The notes beneath the pieces were generated by a model. The model was given only the letters and a program-made list of their open reading frames with translations, did no database searches and was not told where the DNA came from. DNA of 64,000 bases from UTCHB3 sp964531325 (lineage in GTDB: Bacteria > Bacteroidota > Ignavibacteria > Ignavibacteriales > Ignavibacteriaceae), in contig CAZHCW010000011.1 in the NCBI GenBank assembly GCA_964531325.1, positions 1 through 64,000 on the forward strand, in the 5' to 3' direction. How positions within the stretch are numbered: the stretch's first letter is position 1; every line of letters begins with the position of its first letter. Of the stretch, positions 1 to 7,661 are shown in pieces. Made by a program: the position numbers and the translations under genes.

Positions 1-17
1 ATAATAATTTAATTTTA

Positions 18-46
18 TTGACAATCAAATATTGATTAAGTTTAAT
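18..46 (+). promoter_or_regulatory. sigma70-like promoter for the ptsN-lgt-rlmB operon
   Basis: TTGACA at 18-23 and TTTAAT at 41-46 are separated by exactly 17 bases. The first start codon of the operon lies at 80, so transcription would begin near 53 with a short leader. The match is 6/6 and 5/6 to the general sigma70 consensus. That this lineage uses such a consensus is assumed. Confidence 0.5.
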
Positions 47-79
47 CTTGATCAAAAAAAATAATTTGGACATATAGAC

Positions 80-553
80 ATGAAACTTTCTGACCTGTTA
101 AAAACAGAATTTGTAATTCCTGAGCTGAGTGGCAGCAGCAAGGAAGAAGTAATTGATGAGATGGTTAATCTTTTTGCCGAAGATCCGCGTGTTAATGACC
201 TTGAAAAAGTAAGAACTGCGGTTTTTGAAAGAGAAAAGATTATCTCCACCGGTATCGGGAAGAATTTTGCTCTCCCTCACGGAAAAACTGATTCGATTAC
301 CGAAATTCTTTGTGCATTTGGAAAGAGTACCCGTCCGATTGAGTATAATTCACACGATGGTCAACCTGTACATCTCGTTTTCCTTCTTGTTGGAAAAGAG
401 AATCTGGTAAGCCTGCACATCAAATTGCTCAGCAGAATTTCCAGAATGATGACCAAAGACGAATTTCGCCGAAAATTGATGGATGCCAAAACTTCCGAAG
501 AGATAATGGAAATTTTCTCCGGTGAAGAAGCAACCTACTACGATAATTTATAG
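80..553 (+). CDS. ptsN: PTS EIIA-Ntr-like regulatory protein (PtsN family)
   Basis: A 157-residue single-domain protein of PTS EIIA type 2 fold, the usual size for PtsN. His67 in the motif LPHGKTD is the predicted phosphorylation site, preceded by a STGIGKNFALPH stretch typical of EIIA-Fru/Ntr domains. Such proteins accept phosphate from HPr and regulate nitrogen, potassium or stress functions rather than transport sugar. No EIIB or EIIC is nearby, which favours a regulatory role. It opens a tightly packed operon with an unknown gene, lgt and rlmB, only 3 bases before the next start. The ATG at 80 is preceded by a weak ribosome site; the start agrees with the family N-terminus. The family is clear, the physiological role is inferred. 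Confidence 0.85.
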   Translation: MKLSDLLKTEFVIPELSGSSKEEVIDEMVNLFAEDPRVNDLEKVRTAVFEREKIISTGIGKNFALPHGKTDSITEILCAFGKSTRPIEYNSHDGQPVHLVFLLVGKENLVSLHIKLLSRISRMMTKDEFRRKLMDAKTSEEIMEIFSGEEATYYDNL

Positions 554-556
554 CCC

Positions 557-1078
557 ATGTCTTTAAGAAAGCAGGAGGGTGTTCCTAAAATACCCAAAAC
601 CCGTAAAAAAACAATTGATAAGGTGAAGAGCAGCACTCCGACTAAAACGGAAGATCTCATCGAATACAGAGGAACTGTTTATTACAAGTATGACAAGGTT
701 CTCAAAAAACAGTTTTATGTGCTTACGATTGCTACGGTAAAAGAATTTGTTTATCTCGATTATGAACTTTCTGTGGATGTTCGTAGAGTAAAAAATGTGA
801 TTGACATCAGTCTGCTTGGTCTTAACACAAGACAATCCTATCATGTTCAAGCCGGACCCGCCAGAGTTGACCTTCAGTTTGAAGATTTATACGGTGTTTA
901 CACTTTTAATGTGATTAAACAGGATGGGAGTATCAATTCTGTGGTAATTGACTTTAACATCTACAAAAAAGAGATGATTCTGGTTGAAGAATCGATGCCT
1001 GACAAAAAAAATAACAGGCTCTTTTGCACTTTTAAACTTGCCCCCGAGCGAAACACTTTTGAAGAGGTTTATAAATAG
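557..1078 (+). CDS. hypothetical protein, 173 aa, basic N-terminus
   Basis: I do not recognise the family. The first 30 residues are rich in Lys, Pro and Thr and look disordered; the rest reads as alternating beta strands with several aromatic residues (for example IEYRGTVYYKYDKV) and no signal peptide or membrane helix. It lies 3 bases after ptsN, and its stop codon is immediately followed by the ATG of lgt, so it is certainly co-transcribed and probably translationally coupled with both. A small cytoplasmic beta-rich or nucleic-acid-binding protein would fit the charge distribution, but that is only a guess. Confidence 0.7.
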   Translation: MSLRKQEGVPKIPKTRKKTIDKVKSSTPTKTEDLIEYRGTVYYKYDKVLKKQFYVLTIATVKEFVYLDYELSVDVRRVKNVIDISLLGLNTRQSYHVQAGPARVDLQFEDLYGVYTFNVIKQDGSINSVVIDFNIYKKEMILVEESMPDKKNNRLFCTFKLAPERNTFEEVYK

Positions 1079-1963
1079 ATGTACCCTGAGATTTTAACCA
1101 TCGGGCCATTCACCGTACACAGTTATGGATTAATGCTCGGAATTTCCTTCATTGTGGCAAGCTGGATGCTTTCAAAAGAGTTTGAAAGAAGGGGAGTGGA
1201 TTCTAACCTTGCAACCGAAATCACTCTTCTGGCAATTATATTTGGTGTTCTTGGAAGCAAACTGTTTCATCTTTTTGCAAATCCTGCAGAATTCAGAGAA
1301 GACCCCGTTGGTGCTCTTTTTTCACCGGGTGGTCTAACATTTCACGGTGGTTTGCTGCTCGCAATGCTGGCAATCTACATCAGAATGCGGATGAAAAAAA
1401 TTCCGTTTCTATTTGTAGCAGATTCGGTTGTTCCCGCTCTTGCACTTGCTTACGGTATCGGACGAATTGGTTGTCACCTTGCAGGAGATGGCGATTATGG
1501 TCTGCCAACTGACCTTCCATGGGGCACTAACTACGAAAATGGTATTGTAAAGCCTTCTTTGATGTTCCTCGGTTCAAAAGTGGCAAATGCCTATCCCGGT
1601 GGACTTGTGCCTGATAACACCCCTCTACATCCAACACCAATTTATGAATTCCTCGCAATGGCAGTTTTTGCATTTGTACTCTACAAATTGCAACGAAAAG
1701 ACTGGCCCACGGGAAAATTGTTCTCAATTTATCTGATGGGTGCAGGAATTGAACGACTTCTTATAGAGATCATCCGGTTAAATCCTGTGGTTTTCCTTGG
1801 ATTAAGCGAAGCGCAACTTGTTGCTTTTGGACTTGTAATTGCCGGTAGTTTTGGACTGTATTATTACACCTACCAGAATCCCAATAAACCGCGGTTTGTT
1901 CCACCCGATTCTATCAAGCCTAAAAAAGAGGAGAAAAAAACTCCTCACAAGGCAAAAAAATGA
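1079..1963 (+). CDS. lgt: prolipoprotein diacylglyceryl transferase Lgt
   Basis: Inner-membrane enzyme that moves diacylglyceryl from phosphatidylglycerol to the lipobox cysteine of prolipoproteins, the first step of lipoprotein maturation. The 294 residues show about seven hydrophobic helices, the N-terminal pattern GPFTVHSYGLMLGISF, the FHGGLL motif and the family signature GRIGCHLAGDGDYG, followed by HPTPIYEF. The C-terminus is a Lys-rich cytoplasmic tail. The ATG directly abuts the preceding stop, and the gene overlaps rlmB by 4 bases (ATGA). The presence of a DUF4249 lipoprotein elsewhere in the window supplies a plausible substrate. Length and motifs are normal for the family. Confidence 0.95.
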   Translation: MYPEILTIGPFTVHSYGLMLGISFIVASWMLSKEFERRGVDSNLATEITLLAIIFGVLGSKLFHLFANPAEFREDPVGALFSPGGLTFHGGLLLAMLAIYIRMRMKKIPFLFVADSVVPALALAYGIGRIGCHLAGDGDYGLPTDLPWGTNYENGIVKPSLMFLGSKVANAYPGGLVPDNTPLHPTPIYEFLAMAVFAFVLYKLQRKDWPTGKLFSIYLMGAGIERLLIEIIRLNPVVFLGLSEAQLVAFGLVIAGSFGLYYYTYQNPNKPRFVPPDSIKPKKEEKKTPHKAKK

Positions 1964-2700
1964 GTGAATCCATTGTAATTGTTGGAAGGAAACCTGTTCT
2001 TGAGGCACTAAAGGCTTCCGGTAAAGTGGATGTCGTCTTTTTTCTAAAAGGAATCCGCGGTGAACTTCTGAAAGAAATCTCCGAACTTGCAACCAATCGA
2101 AAAATTTCAGTTTTGGAAGTGGATCAAAGAAAATTTGATACCCTTTCAAAAGGAGCCGAAACCACTCAAGGTGTAGCTGCGAAGATTCAGGCATTTCAGA
2201 CCTGGTCACTTCAGGAAGTGATTACTTATTCACTCAGGCGCAATAAACTCCTGCTTGCACTCGATTCTGTTCAGGATCCCCAAAATCTTGGGGCAATTAT
2301 CCGAACCGCCGAATGTGCCGGTGTTGATGGGATAATAACCACAGTACACAACAGTGCACCATTAAGCATGACTGCTTTTAAAACCTCTGCAGGTGCCGCA
2401 GCTTACATGAAAATTTGTGAAGTGAATAATCTTGTCACCGCAATGGAAGAATGTAAAAAAGCAGGCTTCTGGTCACTTGGCACAGCCCTCGACGAGAAAA
2501 AACATGCACCAAAAATCGACTACAATTCCCCCCTTCTTATCGTCTCAGGAAATGAAGAAAAAGGTCTTCGCCGCCTCGTAAAAGAGAACTGCGATTTCCT
2601 TATCACCATCCCCATGCTCGGTGAAATCCAATCGCTTAATGTCTCCGTCGCCACCGGCGTTATCCTCTTTAACACCCTCCGCGAAAGAGGGAAATGGTAG
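1960..2700 (+). CDS. rlmB: TrmH/RlmB-family rRNA 2'-O-methyltransferase
   Basis: SpoU (SPOUT) methyltransferase, probably modifying a guanosine 2'-hydroxyl of 23S rRNA. Of the 246 residues, the first ~75 form the substrate-binding domain (VVGRKPVLEALKASGKV) and the rest the knotted catalytic domain. Motif 1 is PQNLGAIIRTAECAG, motif 2 is VSGNEEKGLRRL and motif 3 is IPMLGEIQSLNVSVATG, which together bind S-adenosylmethionine and carry the catalytic Arg and Asn. It overlaps lgt by 4 bases and ends the operon. RlmB is the best guess; other SpoU paralogues such as TrmH-type tRNA enzymes cannot be excluded. Confidence 0.88.
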   Translation: MSESIVIVGRKPVLEALKASGKVDVVFFLKGIRGELLKEISELATNRKISVLEVDQRKFDTLSKGAETTQGVAAKIQAFQTWSLQEVITYSLRRNKLLLALDSVQDPQNLGAIIRTAECAGVDGIITTVHNSAPLSMTAFKTSAGAAAYMKICEVNNLVTAMEECKKAGFWSLGTALDEKKHAPKIDYNSPLLIVSGNEEKGLRRLVKENCDFLITIPMLGEIQSLNVSVATGVILFNTLRERGKW

Positions 2701-2707
2701 TTGATTA

Positions 2708-2749
2708 TTAGCCCGCAGATACACGCAGATTAGACGGATTTTCGCAGAG
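2708..2749 (+). repeat. dispersed intergenic repeat, module A, left copy
   Basis: This 42-base stretch (TTAGC, one variable base, then 36 bases of CGCAGATACACGCAG...TTCGCAGAG) recurs in the same orientation at 7351-7392 with a single mismatch. The flanking sequences differ. Related words occur at 31291-31330 (opposite strand), 38484-38586 and 40501-40587. Confidence 0.9.
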
Positions 2750-2871
2750 AGATTTTGGAATAGTTCCACAGATTTTGGGTTCTTCATTTTTTGTTAGTTT
2801 GCAGGTTGCACTAGTAAACAGACATAATTTTGGAGAACCCTTTTTAATATCATGAGCTATTGTTTTATAAT

Positions 2872-2901
2872 TCCTCCGTGCGCTCGGTGTTCTCGGTGGT
2901 T
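2872..2901 (+). repeat. dispersed intergenic repeat, module B, left copy
   Basis: The segment begins CCTCCGTG and ends GTGGTTT. A close relative lies at 7495-7526, again on the right side of the same accessory block. A short CCTCCCC word follows both copies. No reading frame or start site of merit covers it. Confidence 0.6.
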
Positions 2902-2942
2902 TACCCCCAATAAAATTGAATCAAAACTTACCTCCCCTTTTA

Positions 2943-3953
2943 TCACCAATCAAGAATTTCTGAATATCCTAACGATTCATCATCGGTTTCTTCTTTGAGA
3001 GGGAAAACATTCGGGAGATTTATTAAATAATTTTGCACCTTTATCCTCTCCCTCCACAGTTCCTGATCAATTTCTCGTTTTTCTTCCTCCGTCCTCTGAA
3101 TCCAATTATCTTTTTCATCCATAAGCTGCTCCGATTTTCCTCGAATCGTTTTATAACTCTCAAAAATATCTAAAAATTCCTGTGATGTTGGGAGGTGAGT
3201 TTTCACACTTTGATAGAATTTATTGTGAGAAGTAAACGGCGTCATTTCCTTTGCTAAAATCGAAAGAACATCAAACAATTCTTCATTTGGGTACCAATGG
3301 TTTACGCGCTTCAACGGAATTATCGGATATTTGCTTGTTTTAGATGGAGCAAAACCTCCGGTTTTTGAATCTTCTACAATTGTCATGAGCGAATTACAGG
3401 CTATCACCAAGTCGACATCGCCGAGGTTTCGTTTATAGCCGTTATAAATAAAGCCTTCGCAAATATCATTAATAAAGTTGTAAAGTTCCCCTGTCGAGTA
3501 GGAATGGCTGTCGAGCATACTCTGATCAGCGTAACAATTTTTGTGTTTGACATGGTTTTCGTGGTTTTCGCTAACTGCCTCGTCATAACCTTTCATTAAG
3601 AATATCAGATTTATATCCTCCGGATCGAATCGCAGTAGCTTAAAAAATTCAGTTAGTTTTAGAATGGGGATAAAAGGTAAGCTTGCTGTAGAGATGTAAA
3701 AGACTTTGCGGGTTTTACTAAAGTCAAATCTTGTTCTTGCCCGGTTATGCGAAGACTTCACTTTCTGATTTGGGATACAGAAATTTATAACTTTCTTAGA
3801 CAAATCAACAACTTCAATATGCTGCCTCAACTTTTTCAAAAGAACATCTTCAGGTGCACCAAGCCAGCTGACAATAATTAAAGCTTGACTTTTTTCAGTG
3901 TTACACAACTTCTCAATTACTGATTTTTCGGAATTTACATATTCGGCTCGCAT
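2943..3953 (-). CDS. hypothetical protein, 336 aa, with charged C-terminal helix
   Basis: I do not recognise the family. The protein has no signal peptide or membrane segment. Residues 20-60 alternate hydrophobic strands and helices (QALIIVSWLGAPEDVLLKKL), and about residues 265-310 are strongly charged and likely coiled-coil (MDEKDNWIQRTEEEKREID). The ATG at 3953 has a good purine-rich ribosome site (AAAGGAAAG) about nine bases upstream. The gene is divergent from the GIY-YIG gene across an AT-rich region with an 11-bp inverted repeat and lies inside a block bracketed by direct repeats, so it is probably accessory. A role in defence or mobile-element biology is suggested only by its neighbours. 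Confidence 0.7.
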   Translation of the reverse strand: MRAEYVNSEKSVIEKLCNTEKSQALIIVSWLGAPEDVLLKKLRQHIEVVDLSKKVINFCIPNQKVKSSHNRARTRFDFSKTRKVFYISTASLPFIPILKLTEFFKLLRFDPEDINLIFLMKGYDEAVSENHENHVKHKNCYADQSMLDSHSYSTGELYNFINDICEGFIYNGYKRNLGDVDLVIACNSLMTIVEDSKTGGFAPSKTSKYPIIPLKRVNHWYPNEELFDVLSILAKEMTPFTSHNKFYQSVKTHLPTSQEFLDIFESYKTIRGKSEQLMDEKDNWIQRTEEEKREIDQELWRERIKVQNYLINLPNVFPLKEETDDESLGYSEILDW

Positions 3954-4347
3954 GCTGATTCTTTCCTTTGTAGTGACAAATAATATTTAACTCGTCTCAG
4001 ACAAAAGTAAAGACTGGCTAATAAATACTTCCTGTTTAAAGTTAAGGAATTGTTAAGAATATAGAATGTTAAATTTAATAATTCCTTAACATTAGAAATC
4101 GTTTATCAAATAAGTTCATTGTATTTTTGACTAGGTCAATTTGGCAGAAAGGGAATATTAATAGTTTAATGTAAGAAATCAATAAAAATATTAATTAAAT
4201 TAATAATTTTATGAAATACAAACAGATAACCATCAATAAAATAGCTGATAAATATATTTAGTATAATAGTAGGATATTTCGCTAGTAAATTGTAGTTTAG
4301 GAATAATCTAAAATAGTTTTCAAATAGCAATTTTATGGAGTTCAATC
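3954..4347. other. AT-rich divergent intergenic region with inverted repeats
   Basis: No gene is visible here. The region is strongly AT-rich and holds an 11-bp perfect inverted repeat (GTTAAGGAATT at 4041-4051 and its complement at 4080-4090) and a smaller palindrome TTGACTAGGTCAA at 4127-4139. A TATAAT word near 4262 could be a -10 box for the rightward GIY-YIG gene, though no good -35 box accompanies it. Confidence 0.5.
4041..4090. promoter_or_regulatory. 11-bp inverted repeat, candidate operator
   Basis: Perfect arms GTTAAGGAATT (4041-4051) and AATTCCTTAAC (4080-4090) with a 28-base loop lie between two divergent genes. Half-sites resembling GTTAA recur inside the loop. There is no T-run, so a terminator is unlikely; an operator for one or both divergent promoters is the simplest reading. 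Confidence 0.35.
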
Positions 4348-5109
4348 ATGAATGAAGAATCATACTTTGATGAAAAAACAATTCAAGCACTTAAAACTTA
4401 TGTTTATTTGTTAGTAGATCGTGAAGCCTCAATAATATTTTATGTGGGAAAAGGTAAGGGCAATAGAGTTTATAATCATGTGGACTGTGCACTCGAAAAT
4501 GAAATTGAATCACTTAAATATGATAGGATCAGATCAATTAAGGCTAACAATGGTCATATTGATCACTATATTGTCCGACATGGTTTAGATGATAGTAGTG
4601 CCTTTTTATTAGAGTCTACACTTCTGGATATATTCTCCAGCGGTTTACAAAAATTGAATATAAGTGCTGAACTAACAAATATTCAGAGTGGACATTATTC
4701 TGGTCAATTTGGTCTAATGCCTACTAAAAGTATAAAAATGTTATATGCTGCAGAGGAACTAAAAGAGCTAAAACATTCGGCTGTATTAATAAATATTAAC
4801 AACCAATACTCTCCTGGGAAGAACGACAATGAACTTTATGAAGCGACAAGGAAAAGCTGGTTAATGGCAGAATGGCGCACCAAGAGTGTCAAATTTGTTT
4901 TAGCAGAGTATCGAGGACTCATCATCGAAGTTTATGAAGTCGAAAAATGGGAAGTGAATCGTCATGAAACTATAAATGGGAAAAAGCGAACACGTTGGGA
5001 ATTTATTGGTAAACCTGCTGATAAGATTGTAAGGGATCAATATTACATGAAATCGGTTGCGCACCTGAAAAAGAAAGGTGCCCGAAATCCATTAAAATAT
5101 AGTGTCTAA
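4348..5109 (+). CDS. LEM-3-like GIY-YIG domain protein
   Basis: A 253-residue protein whose N-terminal ~100 residues carry a GIY-YIG nuclease-like domain of the bacterial LEM-3-like group: TYVYLLVD supplies the GIY position, FYVGKGKGNRVYNHV supplies YIG and the following basic residues, and Glu near 100 in SSAFLLESTLLD fits the metal-binding Glu. The C-terminal part (about 155-253) resembles the conserved tail of this group: TRKSWLMAEWR, VLAEYRGLIIEVYEV, RWEFIGKPA and a final GARNPLKY. Members are probably DNA endonucleases of unknown biology. The start follows TGGAGTTCAATC, an acceptable ribosome site. It precedes the DUF2779 double nuclease on the same strand. Homing endonuclease activity is unlikely because no intron is present. 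Confidence 0.85.
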   Translation: MNEESYFDEKTIQALKTYVYLLVDREASIIFYVGKGKGNRVYNHVDCALENEIESLKYDRIRSIKANNGHIDHYIVRHGLDDSSAFLLESTLLDIFSSGLQKLNISAELTNIQSGHYSGQFGLMPTKSIKMLYAAEELKELKHSAVLININNQYSPGKNDNELYEATRKSWLMAEWRTKSVKFVLAEYRGLIIEVYEVEKWEVNRHETINGKKRTRWEFIGKPADKIVRDQYYMKSVAHLKKKGARNPLKYSV

Positions 5110-5155
5110 TTCGGAAAATATTCGGATTTCTTCCTATAAGGAATTAATTGCCGTT

Positions 5156-5230
5156 ACAAAAGGAATCGATTACATATTCTCAAGAGTTACCAAGTTATGG
5201 AAGAATGTGTCGGCACCTCGGTTCCTTTTG
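5156..5230. repeat. imperfect inverted repeat between two nuclease genes
   Basis: CAAAAGGAATCG near 5157-5168 is mirrored by CGGTTCCTTTTG near 5219-5230 with one mismatch. It lies between the GIY-YIG gene and the DUF2779 gene, could form a long-looped hairpin, and may be a weak terminator or a regulatory site. Confidence 0.3.
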
Positions 5231-5283
5231 GTTATAAAATTTAATAAGTTGAACTATGGAAATGATAATTTTTAGGTCCCCAA

Positions 5284-7296
5284 ATGAAATATCTCACAAA
5301 ATCCCGCTTCAAACTGGCTCTTCAGTGTCTTACCAAATTGTATTATACGGGTAAGGAAAATTATGCAGATAACAGTGTAGATGATCCTTTTCTTGAAGCT
5401 CTTGCTGATGGGGGTTTTCAGGTGGGGGAACTTGCAAAATATGTTTTTGCGGATGACCCTGAAACGGAATTTATTAATGTAAAAACAAAAGAGCTGGGTA
5501 AATCTCTTCAAATTACTTCTGATGCAATGCTGAACAATAAAGATGCCCTCCTTACAGAGGCGGCATTCAGTTTTGGATCGTTGTTTGTAAGGGTGGATGT
5601 TCTTGAGAAAAAAGGAAAATTAATCAATATTTACGAGGTTAAATCAAAATCTGTTGATGGACAGAATATTAATTTTGTTTCGGGAAAAGGTGAACCAAAA
5701 ATCAAATCTGAGTGGGTTTCTTATCTATATGATTTAGCTTTCCAATACTTCGTTCTCTCCAATTCTGATTTACTTCGTGAATACACCATTGTACCTCATT
5801 TAATCCTCGTTGATAAAAGCAAGGTTTGCGCAGTTGATGGCATGAATCAGATGTTCACAGTTGTCAGAACAGAAGATGGTGGTAAGGAAGTCATCATTAA
5901 GTCCGGGATCCAAAGAAGTGATCTCGACACCTCAATTTTAAAGATCATTGATGTCAGTTCTGAAATAGATGGAATTATAAATGGGTATGTTGTCCCAACA
6001 AATTACAGGGATGATTTAAGATTTCGTGAGTTTGTGGGTCTCGCTTCAGATTTTTACTCTAAGAATGAGCGCATTTTTGTCCCACTCAGCACGGAATGTA
6101 GAGGTTGCCAATTTGTAAACAGGGATCCGGAGTTAAGTGATTTACAGAGCGGTTTCCACGAGTGTTGGCATAACCAGTCAAAACTTGGGGATGAACTACG
6201 AACAAATGACCTGGTTACGGATATTTGGGGTGGTTTGGCAGGGGGGAAGAGTATCATGGGTGAGCTCCTAAGTAAACGCATCTATTTGATTAAGGATATC
6301 AATGAGATAGATATTGCGCCCAAGAAAAATGATGGAAGAACAATTGGTCTGAGTCCCCACCAGAGGAGGATGCAACAGATCAATCGAATAAAAACCGGGA
6401 ACAAGCGGAGTTATTTTGACCGTGAAGGTTTTTTAACCGAAGCATCCACCTGGGCTTACCCTTTGCACATGATAGATTTTGAGACCGCCGCCCCGGCGAT
6501 TCCGTTTAATAAAAACAAACATCCATACGAGGGAATAGCATTTCAGTTTTCGCACCACACGATTGAAAAAGACGGAACCATAAAACATGCCGGTGAATAT
6601 ATCTCTTTTGAAAAAGGGGTGTTCCCCAACTATGAGTTTGTCAGGAATCTAAAAAAACAGCTTGAAGTTGATAACGGGTCGATATTCCGGTACCACAACC
6701 ATGAGAACACCTTCCTTAATCTTATCTACGATCAACTCGATTCTGATCAGAATCCACCCGAGGATATAGAGGAGTTGCAGGAATTTATCAGATCAATCAC
6801 CAGCCACAAAGATGTGACGGGAAAGGTTGAAGGGCTCCGGAATATGATCGATCTGTACCAGATCATTATAAAATATTACTACTCTCCAAGTGCTAAAGGG
6901 AGCAATTCGATTAAGAAAATTCTCCCTGCTATGATTAGTGATTCAGAATTTTTAAGGGCGAAATATAGCAAGCCCATTTATGGCAGGGGACTTGAGATTC
7001 CGAGTCTAAATTTTGAGAGTCATATCTGGATTGATAGCAAAAATGGTAATGATCCTTACAGAACTTTACCAACACTTTTTAATGATTACGATGACGAGAC
7101 CCTCGACAAGTATTTTGGTGGGTTGGATGAAGTTGCTGATGGCGGAGCTGCTATGACGGCCTATGGATTTTTACAGTATTCCGATATTTCTCACGAACTC
7201 AGAGTTCAGTTAAGAGATGGGCTTCTCCGATATTGTGAACTTGATACGATGGCAATGGTAATGCTTGTTGAAGGCCTCTTTAATAAAGCGAGGTAA
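5284..7296 (+). CDS. DUF2779 protein: Cas4/RecB-like plus DEDD exonuclease-like
   Basis: A 670-residue protein starting with the DUF2779 pattern LTKSRFKLALQCLTKLYY. The N-terminal third resembles a Cas4/RecB-like PD-(D/E)XK nuclease, with VRVDVL and then YEVKSKS near residue 117. Cysteines near 273 (CRGCQF) and about 25 residues later (ECWH) suggest a metal or Fe-S site as in Cas4. A second segment from about 395 begins HMIDFET, the D-x-E of a DnaQ/DEDD exonuclease, includes RYHNHEN near 475 and ends YCELDTMAM near 650, supplying a final Asp. Two nuclease folds on one chain suggest DNA end-processing. The gene ends an accessory block flanked by direct repeats. The substrate is unknown. Confidence 0.85.
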   Translation: MKYLTKSRFKLALQCLTKLYYTGKENYADNSVDDPFLEALADGGFQVGELAKYVFADDPETEFINVKTKELGKSLQITSDAMLNNKDALLTEAAFSFGSLFVRVDVLEKKGKLINIYEVKSKSVDGQNINFVSGKGEPKIKSEWVSYLYDLAFQYFVLSNSDLLREYTIVPHLILVDKSKVCAVDGMNQMFTVVRTEDGGKEVIIKSGIQRSDLDTSILKIIDVSSEIDGIINGYVVPTNYRDDLRFREFVGLASDFYSKNERIFVPLSTECRGCQFVNRDPELSDLQSGFHECWHNQSKLGDELRTNDLVTDIWGGLAGGKSIMGELLSKRIYLIKDINEIDIAPKKNDGRTIGLSPHQRRMQQINRIKTGNKRSYFDREGFLTEASTWAYPLHMIDFETAAPAIPFNKNKHPYEGIAFQFSHHTIEKDGTIKHAGEYISFEKGVFPNYEFVRNLKKQLEVDNGSIFRYHNHENTFLNLIYDQLDSDQNPPEDIEELQEFIRSITSHKDVTGKVEGLRNMIDLYQIIIKYYYSPSAKGSNSIKKILPAMISDSEFLRAKYSKPIYGRGLEIPSLNFESHIWIDSKNGNDPYRTLPTLFNDYDDETLDKYFGGLDEVADGGAAMTAYGFLQYSDISHELRVQLRDGLLRYCELDTMAMVMLVEGLFNKAR

Positions 7297-7350
7297 TTCA
7301 GTAATCCAATAATCCAATAATGCAGTAATTTTTTACTAAATGAGCATTTT

Positions 7351-7392
7351 TTAGCACGCAGATACACGCAGATTAGACGGATTTTCGCAGAG
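7351..7392 (+). repeat. dispersed intergenic repeat, module A, right copy
   Basis: Identical to 2708-2749 over 41 of 42 bases and in the same orientation. Together the two copies bracket the accessory block. Confidence 0.9.
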
Positions 7393-7494
7393 GGGAATAT
7401 TACTCGGATATCACTGATTAACACAGATTCCACGGATGTTTTTGGAATTTCTCTCTTCGCGTCCTCCGCGTTCTTAGCGGTTTGCTCAAAATCC

Positions 7495-7526
7495 TCCTCC
7501 GTGTGCTCTGTGTGCTCTGTGGTTTT
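7495..7526 (+). repeat. dispersed intergenic repeat, module B, right copy
   Basis: CCTCCGTGTGCTCTGTG followed by TGCTCTGTGGTTT, closely related to 2872-2901. It contains an internal tandem duplication of TGTGCTC. Confidence 0.6.
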
Positions 7527-7661
7527 TTCCCGCTACTTCGATACTTCGCTACTCTGCTACTTCCTCACCTCCCCCTTAATTAAAATACCCACAAATCGAT
7601 TCTGTCTCGTGGAAATTTGTTAAATTTGATGACTTAAAATTTTGAAATCAGGATTAAAATT

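Larger units (their letters stand above)
7297..7661. other. repeat-rich intergenic region
   Basis: No gene. From left to right it holds CAATAATCCAATAATGCAG simple sequence, module A (7351-7392), a CACAGATTCCACGGATG word (about 7424-7440), CGTCCTCCGCGTTCTTAGC words (7459-7480), module B (7495-7526) and a GATACTTCGCTAC tandem stretch (7533-7565). The order of modules mirrors that in 2701-2942 on the other side of the accessory block. Confidence 0.7.

Noticed and set aside
1802..2209. 135-codon frame on the minus strand
   Set aside because: Lies across lgt and rlmB in the antisense direction; codon use of the sense genes explains it.
4348..5109. Homing endonuclease of a group I intron
   Set aside because: No split host gene or intron core is visible; the protein matches the LEM-3-like group.
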